Assembly: GCF_016735675.1 (NCBI RefSeq)
Contig: NZ_JAERSG010000007.1
Span: 1-64,000, forward strand
Source of the DNA: Nocardioides baculatus
Lineage (GTDB): Bacteria > Actinomycetota > Actinomycetes > Propionibacteriales > Nocardioidaceae
Reading direction: 5' to 3'
DNA length: 64,000 nucleotides
Shown: piece by piece, positions 57,568 to 64,000 of the stretch
Layout: each line of letters begins with the position of its first letter
Numbering within the stretch: the first letter of the stretch is position 1
Notes under the pieces: model-generated
What the model saw: the letters and a program-made list of their open reading frames with translations, nothing else
What the model was told of the DNA's origin: nothing
The model's database searches: none
Position numbers and translations under genes: made by a program

Positions 57568-60500
57568 ATGACGTACCCCAAGGTCAGCCACACGGACGCG
57601 ACCACGGTCGCGAGCAGCCCACGCTTCCCGGCGATCGAGGAGGCGGTGCTCGCGTACTGGGAGTCCGACGACACCTTCCGCGCGAGCGTCGAGCAGCGTG
57701 CCGCCGGTGACGACGGCAGCAACGAGTTCGTCTTCTACGACGGCCCGCCGTTCGCCAACGGCCTGCCGCACTACGGCCACCTGCTCACCGGCTACGTCAA
57801 GGACCTGATCCCGCGCTACCAGACGATGCGCGGGCACAAGGTCGAGCGCCGGTTCGGCTGGGACACCCACGGCCTGCCGGCCGAGCTCGAGGCGATGCGG
57901 CTCAACGGCATCAAGACCACCGACGAGATCGTCGAGCTGGGCATCGAGAAGTTCAACGAGGCGTGCCGCCAGTCGGTGCTGAAGTACACCGGCGAGTGGC
58001 GCGACTACGTCACCCGCCAGGCGCGCTGGGTCGACTTCGACAACGACTACCGCACCATGAACCCGGAGTTCATGGAGTCGGTCATGTGGGCCTTCAAGCA
58101 GCTCCACGAGAAGGGCCTGGTCTACGAGGGCTTCCGGGTGCTGCCCTACTGCTGGCAGGACGAGACGCCGCTCTCCAACCACGAGCTGCGGATGGACGAC
58201 GACGTCTACCAGATGCGGCAGGACCCGGCCGTCACCGTCGGGTACGACGTCACGACCGACGGCCCGATGAAGGGCGTCAAGGTCCTCGTCTGGACGACGA
58301 CCCCCTGGACGCTGCCGAGCAACCTCGCGGTCATGGTCGGCGAGGACATCGACTACGTCGTCGTGGAGTCCGACGGACCCACCGGCGCCACCGAGCGCTA
58401 CCTCATCGCCGAGGCCCGCCTGGCGTCGTACGCCCGCGAGCTCGGCGACGACCCGGACGTCACCTGGCGCGGCACGGGTGCCGACCTGATCGGCCTGGAG
58501 TACGCCCCGCCGTTCAGCTACTACGCGGGCCACGCGAAGGCCTTCCGTCTGGTCCCGGCCGAGTTCGTCACGACCACGGACGGCACGGGGCTGGTCCACA
58601 CCGCCGGCGCCTTCGGTGAGGACGACAAGGTCGTCACCGACCGCGAGGGCATCGAGGCCGTCATGCCGGTCGGCAAGGACGGGCGGTTCACGTTCCCGGT
58701 CGCCGACTACGAGGGCCTGCAGGTCTTCGACGCCAACCTCCAGATCATCGACCACCTCAAGGCCGCCACCAACGGCAGCGGCGAGACGGGCTCCGTCACA
58801 CCCGGCACCGTGCTGGTCCGCCGCGAGACGTACGACCACTCCTACCCGCACTGCTGGCGCTGCCGGCAGCCCCTGATCTACAAGGGCGTCTCGTCGTGGT
58901 TCGTCGAGGTGACCAAGGTCAAGGAGCGGCTCATCGCGCTCAACCAGGACATCCGCTGGGTGCCCGACCACATCAAGGACGGCCAGTTCGGCAAGTGGCT
59001 GGAGAACGCCCGCGACTGGTCCATCACCCGCAACCGCTTCTGGGGCAGCCCGGTGCCGGTGTGGAAGTCGGACGACGAGCACTACCCGCGCGTCGACGTC
59101 TACGGCTCGTTCGAGGACATCGAGCGCGACTTCGGCCGGCTGCCGGTCGACAAGGACGGCAACCCCGACCTCCACCGCCCCTTCGTCGACGACCTGACGC
59201 GACCCAACCCGGACGACCCCACGGGGAAGTCGACGATGCGCCGCGTCACCGACGTCCTCGACGTGTGGTTCGACTCGGGCTCGATGAGCTTCGCTCAGGT
59301 GCACTACCCGTTCGAGAACAAGGACTGGTTCGACAACCACTTCCCGGGCGACTTCATCGTCGAGTACATCGGCCAGACCCGCGGCTGGTTCTACACGATG
59401 CACGTCCTGGCCGGTGCGATCTTCGACCGCCCGGCGTTCTCGACGTGCCTCAGCCACGGCATCGTCCTGGGCAACGACGGCCAGAAGATGTCGAAGTCGC
59501 TGCGCAACTACCCCGACGTCCGCGAGGTCTTCGACCGCGACGGCGCCGACGCGATGCGCTGGTTCCTCATGTCGAGCCCGATCCTGCGCGGCGGCAACCT
59601 CGTCGTCACCGAGCAGGGCATCCGCGACTCGGTGCGGCAGGTGCTGATCCCGCTGTGGAACAGCTGGTCGTTCTTCAGCCTGTACGCCAACGCGGCGGGC
59701 GGCGGCAGCGGCCACGAGGCCACCTGGCGGACCGACAGCGCGGACCCGATGGACCGCTACATCCTGGCCAAGCTGCGCGACTACGTCGCCGCGATGACCG
59801 ACCAGCTCGACAACTACGAGGTGGCCGCGGCGTGCGACTCGACGCGCAGCTTCCTCGACGTGCTGACCAACTGGTACATCCGGCGCTCGCGCGAACGCTT
59901 CTGGGACGAGGACGCCGACGCCTTCGACACCCTCTACACGGTGCTCGAGGTCGTCTGCCGGGCCACCGCGCCGCTGATGCCGCTCACGACCGAGGAGGTT
60001 TGGCGCGGTCTCACCGGCGAGCGCTCGGTGCACCTCACCGACTGGCCGTCGGCCGACGACCTGCCGGCCGACGACGCGCTCGTCGCGGCGATGGACGCCG
60101 TCCGTGACGTCTGCTCCGCGGGCTCCGCGCTGCGCAAGGCCGCCAACCTGCGCAACCGCCTGCCCCTGCAGTCACTCACCGTCGTCGTGCCCGACGCGTC
60201 GGGTCTCGCCGGATTCGACCGCCTCGTGGCCGACGAGCTGAACCTCAAGGAGGTCCGGCTCCTCGACCTCGACACCCCCGAGGCGGCGTCGTACGGCGTC
60301 GAGCAGCGGCTCACCGTCAACGCCCGCGCGGCCGGTCCGCGCCTCGGCAAGGACGTGCAGCTCGCCATCAAGGGATCGAAGACCGGCGACTGGTCAGTCG
60401 CCGACGACGGCACCGTGACCTCGGGCGGGCTCGCGCTGGTCGAGGGGGAGTACGCCCTCGACACCGTCGCGGGTGACGCGTCCGGTGGTACGGCGACCGG

Positions 60501-60777
60501 CGTGCTGCCCCGCGGCGGCTTCGTCGTGCTCGACACCGAGGTGACGCCCGAGCTCGAGGCGGAGGGCACCGCCCGCGACCTGGTGCGCGCGGTCCAGCAG
60601 GCCCGCAAGGACGCCGGCCTCGCCGTCTCCGACCGCATCGCGCTCACGGTCTCCGCGCCGGCGGACGTCCTCGACGCGGCCCGGACCCACGAGGCGCTGC
60701 TCACCGAGGAGACGCTCGCGACCTCCGTGACCTACGCCGACGCGGCCGAGGTGGGCGTGGCGGTGGCGAGGACCTGA
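57568..60777 (+). CDS. ileS: Isoleucine--tRNA ligase
   Basis: Class Ia synthetase, 1069 aa, the long eukaryote-like (type 2) form common in actinobacteria. HIGH motif appears as [20 protein letters not shown], the editing (CP1) domain has [20 protein letters not shown], and KMSKS is [40 protein letters not shown] and the anticodon-binding helical domain (about 690-860) follow. Type 2 enzymes are often insensitive to mupirocin; that is family knowledge. The open frame extends into the T-box, so ATG 57568 is taken as the start. It ends 4 nt from the convergent gene. Confidence 0.97.
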   Translation: MTYPKVSHTDATTVASSPRFPAIEEAVLAYWESDDTFRASVEQRAAGDDGSNEFVFYDGPPFANGLPHYGHLLTGYVKDLIPRYQTMRGHKVERRFGWDTHGLPAELEAMRLNGIKTTDEIVELGIEKFNEACRQSVLKYTGEWRDYVTRQARWVDFDNDYRTMNPEFMESVMWAFKQLHEKGLVYEGFRVLPYCWQDETPLSNHELRMDDDVYQMRQDPAVTVGYDVTTDGPMKGVKVLVWTTTPWTLPSNLAVMVGEDIDYVVVESDGPTGATERYLIAEARLASYARELGDDPDVTWRGTGADLIGLEYAPPFSYYAGHAKAFRLVPAEFVTTTDGTGLVHTAGAFGEDDKVVTDREGIEAVMPVGKDGRFTFPVADYEGLQVFDANLQIIDHLKAATNGSGETGSVTPGTVLVRRETYDHSYPHCWRCRQPLIYKGVSSWFVEVTKVKERLIALNQDIRWVPDHIKDGQFGKWLENARDWSITRNRFWGSPVPVWKSDDEHYPRVDVYGSFEDIERDFGRLPVDKDGNPDLHRPFVDDLTRPNPDDPTGKSTMRRVTDVLDVWFDSGSMSFAQVHYPFENKDWFDNHFPGDFIVEYIGQTRGWFYTMHVLAGAIFDRPAFSTCLSHGIVLGNDGQKMSKSLRNYPDVREVFDRDGADAMRWFLMSSPILRGGNLVVTEQGIRDSVRQVLIPLWNSWSFFSLYANAAGGGSGHEATWRTDSADPMDRYILAKLRDYVAAMTDQLDNYEVAAACDSTRSFLDVLTNWYIRRSRERFWDEDADAFDTLYTVLEVVCRATAPLMPLTTEEVWRGLTGERSVHLTDWPSADDLPADDALVAAMDAVRDVCSAGSALRKAANLRNRLPLQSLTVVVPDASGLAGFDRLVADELNLKEVRLLDLDTPEAASYGVEQRLTVNARAAGPRLGKDVQLAIKGSKTGDWSVADDGTVTSGGLALVEGEYALDTVAGDASGGTATGVLPRGGFVVLDTEVTPELEAEGTARDLVRAVQQARKDAGLAVSDRIALTVSAPADVLDAARTHEALLTEETLATSVTYADAAEVGVAVART

Positions 60778-60781
60778 GAGG

Positions 60782-62692
60782 TCAGCGCACGACCCGGAGG
60801 CGGAAGCTCGCCTTCGGGCTGGTGCCGACCGCGTTCTTCGCCGTCACCACGACCTTCCAGCGTCCCGGAGCGAGCACCTTGCGGGCCGAGAGGCGGGCAC
60901 GGATCGTCACGCGGTTGCGGCCGGCGTCCAGCTTCTTCACCAGCGTGACCCGCTTGCTCCCCGCCTTGCGGAAGGTGAAGGTCACCTTCGCGGCGGTGTT
61001 GAGGGTGATCGTGGCCCTGGCCTTCTTCGCCACGCGGGCGTCGGAGCCGACGGCGCGGATCTTCTTCGGGCTGAGCCGTGCCCGGTCGATGAACGGCCTG
61101 ATCCGGGTCGTCGCCCGGCAGGTGAAGGTGCTCGTGTAGGAGCAGGCCGTCGCGTTGCCGACGCTGTCGGTGAGCACGACCCGCACCGGCCTGGTGCCGG
61201 TCGTGCCGGCGTACGACACCGAGGTCCCGCTCGCGGTGGTGCCGTCGGGAAAGGTCCAGCGGGCCGACGCCACCCGCGACCACACGTCGTGCGCCGTCAC
61301 GGAGAACGCCCGGCCCCGGGCGGCGATGCGCGAGGTCGTCCCGGTGATCCCGGTGACGACCGGACCGGCGGCGTCGAGGCCGCGGGCCTGGACGATCCAG
61401 CCCGCGTCTGCCTTGCGCGACCAGGCGGCGGTGACGTTGCCGGACGGGTCGACGGCGACCTGCGGGTGCTGGGCATCGCCACGCGCAGACAGCTCGATCG
61501 GCTCGGACCACTCACCCTGCGCCGGGCGGCGCGCGGCCTCGATGACGCGCCCACCGGCCAGGTCGCGTGCCCAGATGGCGGTGGCGTTGCCGGCGAGGTC
61601 GACCGCGACCTGCGGGTCCCACGAGTCGTCCGCGGGGGCGGACAGCAGGACCGGGGCGCTCCACGCGCCCCCGGCCGGTCGCGACGCGCTCGTGACGACC
61701 CACCCGGAGCCGTCGTTCTGCTGCCAGAGCGCGGTGGTGTTGCCCTGCCGGTCGACGGCGATCGCTGGGGTGTCGAAGACGTCCCCGCTCACGAGGTCGA
61801 GAGGAGCGGTCCATGCCCCGCCGGGAGCGCGCGAGGCGGTCTGCACGCCGTACGCGCCTCCCGCGAAGCTGCCCCACACCGCGGTGGCGGTGCCGGACGG
61901 GTCGACCACGACCCGCGGGTTGGCGCGCGGCCCGGCGGCCGCGGAGAGCTGGACGGGCGCGCTCCACGCGCCGCCCGCGGGGCGGGTGGCTGCCTGGAGC
62001 GTGGCCCCGGCGGACCACACGGCCGTCGCGTTGCCGGCGGGGTCGACGGTGACGTCGGTCGTACGGGCCGGGCTGCCGGCAGGCGACAGGTCGACCGGGG
62101 TGCTCCACGTGCCGTCGGCGGCCTGGGTGGAGGTCTGGACCGTGAAGCGCCACGGCTGGCCGGGCACCGCCTCGAAGCGGGACCACGTCGCGGTCGCCAC
62201 GCCGGTCGGGTCGACGGCCACCTGCGGCACGTCCGGCTGCGAGCTCAGGTCACGGCTCGGGTCGCTCGACAGGGTGACCGGCTCGCTCCAGGTCCCGCTC
62301 GCGGAACGTGACGAGGCCTGCACCACGCTGCGGTCGAGCTCGGAGCTCCGCCACACGGCGGTCGCGCCACCCGAGGGGGCGACGGCGACCTGCGCGAAAC
62401 CGATCTGGGCACCCGTGGCGATCACCACCGGCGCGCTCCACGTGCCTCCGACGGGCCGGTAGGACGTCTCGACGATGGTGCGGGTGCCGTCGTAGCGCGA
62501 CCAGACGACGGTCGAGCTTCCGGCGGCGTCGGTGCCGATGGACGGCGTCTGGGCTCCGGGTGCCGAGAGGTCGGCGAAGAGGTTGGTGACCGGGCGCCAG
62601 GTCGGCGCCGCGCCGGCCGGTGGCGTGACGAGAGCTGCACCCAGCAACGCCGTCACGATCACCAGGACCAGTCGTGTGATGACCCGTGTCAT
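60782..62692 (-). CDS. Secreted repeat protein, beta-propeller-like
   Basis: A 636-aa exported protein. Signal peptide 1-28 (ending PAGA). Eight copies of a repeat of about 45-55 residues occupy about 40-430; each has the core V-D-x-x-G-x-A-T-A-x-W (for example VDPAGNATAVWSAG, VDPSGTATAVWGS, VDLAGNATAIWAR) followed by GGxWSAPVxLS, as in sialidase/BNR-type propellers. A PKD/Ig-like domain follows (about 435-515: ARWTFPDGTTASGTSVSYAG) and then a basic Ig-like C-terminus. No catalytic motif. Probably a surface-binding or adhesion protein. ATG 62692 follows GGGGGAA by 6 nt. Confidence 0.75.
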   Translation of the reverse strand: MTRVITRLVLVIVTALLGAALVTPPAGAAPTWRPVTNLFADLSAPGAQTPSIGTDAAGSSTVVWSRYDGTRTIVETSYRPVGGTWSAPVVIATGAQIGFAQVAVAPSGGATAVWRSSELDRSVVQASSRSASGTWSEPVTLSSDPSRDLSSQPDVPQVAVDPTGVATATWSRFEAVPGQPWRFTVQTSTQAADGTWSTPVDLSPAGSPARTTDVTVDPAGNATAVWSAGATLQAATRPAGGAWSAPVQLSAAAGPRANPRVVVDPSGTATAVWGSFAGGAYGVQTASRAPGGAWTAPLDLVSGDVFDTPAIAVDRQGNTTALWQQNDGSGWVVTSASRPAGGAWSAPVLLSAPADDSWDPQVAVDLAGNATAIWARDLAGGRVIEAARRPAQGEWSEPIELSARGDAQHPQVAVDPSGNVTAAWSRKADAGWIVQARGLDAAGPVVTGITGTTSRIAARGRAFSVTAHDVWSRVASARWTFPDGTTASGTSVSYAGTTGTRPVRVVLTDSVGNATACSYTSTFTCRATTRIRPFIDRARLSPKKIRAVGSDARVAKKARATITLNTAAKVTFTFRKAGSKRVTLVKKLDAGRNRVTIRARLSARKVLAPGRWKVVVTAKNAVGTSPKASFRLRVVR

Positions 62693-62780
62693 TGAAGTTC
62701 CCCCATGCTCTCGACGCCGGTGTGCCCGGGCGCGCCACACCCTATGACGCAGCGGAGGGCCTGCTGGTTGTATTGACGCC

Positions 62781-63848
62781 ATGAAGCTCGACCTGACCGC
62801 CGACGTCGTCACCCTCACCCAGCAGCTCGTCGACATCGAGTCGGTCTCCCACCACGAGCAGGAGATCGCCGATGCGGTCGAGGCCGTGCTGGCGACCCTC
62901 GGACACCTGACGGTGACCCGCCGCGGCCACACGCTGGTGGCGCGCACCGAGCTCGGCCGGGGCGAGCGGGTCGTCATCGCCGGACACATCGACACCGTCC
63001 CGCTCAACGACAACCTGCCCTCGCGCCTCGAGGACGGCATCCTCCACGGCCTGGGCAGCTGCGACATGAAGGGCGGCGACGCGGTGATGCTCAAGCTCGC
63101 CGCCGACCTCACCGAGCCCAACCGCGACCTCACCTTCGTCTTCTACGAGGCCGAGGAGGTCGACTCCGTCCACAACGGCCTGCGCAAGCTCACGGAGAGC
63201 GACCCCGCCCTGCTCGAGGCCGACTTCGCGATCCTCATGGAGCCCAGCAACGCCGCCGTCGAGGCCGGCTGCCAGGGCACGATGCGCGTCGACGTACGCA
63301 CGACCGGCGAGCGTTCGCACAGCGCGCGGAGCTGGAAGGGCGTCAACGCCATCCACCTCGCCGCACCCGTGCTGGCCCGGCTCAACGACTACGTCGCCCG
63401 CCAGCCCGAGATCGACGGCCTGACCTACCACGAGGGCCTCAACGCCACCGGCATCCGGGGCGGCGTCGCCGGCAACGTGATCCCCGACGAGTGCGTCGTC
63501 GAGGTCAACTTCCGCTTCGCCCCCGACCGCAGCGAGGCCGACGCCGAGGCGTTCGTCCGCGACTTCTTCGAGGGGTACGACGTCACGGTGACCGACATCG
63601 CCGCAGGGGCGATGCCCGGCCTCGACCGCCCGGCGGCGAAGGAGTTCCTCCAGGTCGTCGGCGGGCAGGTCGGGCCGAAGTTCGGCTGGACCGACGTCGC
63701 ACAGTTCACCAAGCTCGGGATCCCGGCGGTCAACTTCGGCCCCGGCGACCCGATGTTCGCGCACAAGCAGGACGAGCACGTGCCCACCGAGCACATCGAG
63801 CGGTGCGAGCGCATCCTGAAGGACTGGCTGACGGGGGACACGGCATGA
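62781..63848 (+). CDS. dapE: Succinyl-diaminopimelate desuccinylase
   Basis: M20-family zinc hydrolase releasing LL-diaminopimelate, 355 aa. First metal His/Asp in VVIAGHIDTVPLNDN, bridging Asp in LGSCDMKGGDAVMLKLA, catalytic Glu-Glu in FVFYEAEEVDSVHNGL, dimerisation lid in the middle (TTGERSHSARSWKGVNAIHL) and the C-terminal His in FGPGDPMFAHKQDEHVPTEH. TTGTAT ends 7 nt before the ATG, possibly leaderless. Its stop overlaps the start of the following LOG-family gene (ATGA), a common actinobacterial pairing. Confidence 0.93.
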   Translation: MKLDLTADVVTLTQQLVDIESVSHHEQEIADAVEAVLATLGHLTVTRRGHTLVARTELGRGERVVIAGHIDTVPLNDNLPSRLEDGILHGLGSCDMKGGDAVMLKLAADLTEPNRDLTFVFYEAEEVDSVHNGLRKLTESDPALLEADFAILMEPSNAAVEAGCQGTMRVDVRTTGERSHSARSWKGVNAIHLAAPVLARLNDYVARQPEIDGLTYHEGLNATGIRGGVAGNVIPDECVVEVNFRFAPDRSEADAEAFVRDFFEGYDVTVTDIAAGAMPGLDRPAAKEFLQVVGGQVGPKFGWTDVAQFTKLGIPAVNFGPGDPMFAHKQDEHVPTEHIERCERILKDWLTGDTA

Positions 63849-64000
63849 GCGACGACACGCACCGCCGGGTCAAGGGCCGCGAGATCGAGCGACGTGGCCA
63901 GGTGCGGGAGGGCAGCACCACCGACCAGCGCCTGCTCGACTCCCGCGGACCCACGGACTGGGTGCACACGGATCCGTGGCGGGTGCTCCGCATCCAGTCG
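63845..64000 (+). CDS. LOG-family (TIGR00730) protein, 5' fragment
   Basis: Only the first 52 codons are present; the frame runs off the right edge. The segment TTDQRLLDSRGPTDWVHTDP and WRVLRIQS is typical of the N-terminus of actinobacterial TIGR00730 Rossmann proteins that follow dapE; relatives are cytokinin-nucleoside monophosphate phosphoribohydrolases (LOG). The catalytic PGGxGTxxE motif lies beyond the window, so the assignment rests on the N-terminus and the overlap with dapE. Confidence 0.75.
   Translation, partial: MSDDTHRRVKGREIERRGQVREGSTTDQRLLDSRGPTDWVHTDPWRVLRIQS

Noticed and set aside
57514..60033. Open frame of 839 codons opposite ileS
   Set aside because: It mirrors the third-position GC of ileS, with low-complexity V/D/R/A content and no domains.

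Overview
The window reads as chromosomal DNA of a high-GC actinobacterium, most likely a Nocardioides-type member of the Nocardioidaceae. The reasons are very GC-rich codon use, a mycothiol gene (mshB), the actinobacterial fdxA-dapC pair, many GTG starts, leaderless mRNAs and actinobacterial riboregulators. This is inference from gene content; there is no 16S gene here. I saw no rRNA, tRNA, prophage or insertion-sequence transposase.

Layout. 1-5 kb: xseB/xseA facing ispH, then a Sua5/YrdC-like gene, a small membrane protein and rmuC. 5-8 kb: a GlxA-type regulator divergent from an MFS transporter, then xthA. 8-15 kb: two paralogous secreted zinc metalloproteases (270 aa each) around a FadE-type acyl-CoA dehydrogenase and two PH-domain membrane proteins, then ychF. 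15-20 kb: secreted proteins (DUF4331, FlgD-Ig-like, a Tat-exported sugar isomerase/epimerase fold) and a methyltransferase. 20-24 kb: a molybdopterin oxidoreductase with its flavin reductase, an F420/NADP-type reductase, an alpha/beta hydrolase, GNAT and VOC proteins. 24-28 kb: class I ribonucleotide reductase nrdA-nrdB behind a cobalamin riboswitch and two NrdR-like boxes. 28-30 kb: psuK-psuG. 30-33 kb: a transmembrane flavin electron-transfer operon (ferric-reductase-like protein, FMN-binding protein, ApbE). 33-38 kb: MFS, DUF3054, P450, GH43-like, thioesterase. 38-46 kb: a tandem palindrome array, mshB, DUF6113-like, VanW, an archaeal-type aspartyl-tRNA synthetase, DUF389, GNAT, fdxA-dapC. 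47-53.4 kb: a LacI-controlled carbohydrate ABC operon ending in a secreted glycoamylase/GH144-like enzyme. 53.4-64 kb: a murein-hydrolase-like protein, dapD, a DinB protein, a nuclease-fold-like gene flanked by near-identical hairpins, T-box-controlled ileS, a repeat-rich secreted protein, dapE and the start of a LOG-family gene.

How the genes work together. dapC, dapD and dapE are three successive enzymes of the succinylase lysine/diaminopimelate pathway, spread over 17 kb with unrelated genes between them. The LacI-ABC-hydrolase block looks like a complete uptake-and-degradation unit for an extracellular glucan. nrdAB is wired to two signals, dNTP status (NrdR) and B12 (riboswitch), which predicts a B12-dependent class II reductase elsewhere in the genome.

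The most unusual material is non-coding: a three-arm hairpin family (4834, 55969, 57206) that brackets one gene; four palindromes spaced about 56 bp apart at 37801-37990; a dispersed repeat that has become the N-terminus of an aminoacyl-tRNA synthetase; and a repeated TANNNT box 6-8 nt before start codons, which implies widespread leaderless transcription and fixes several gene starts.
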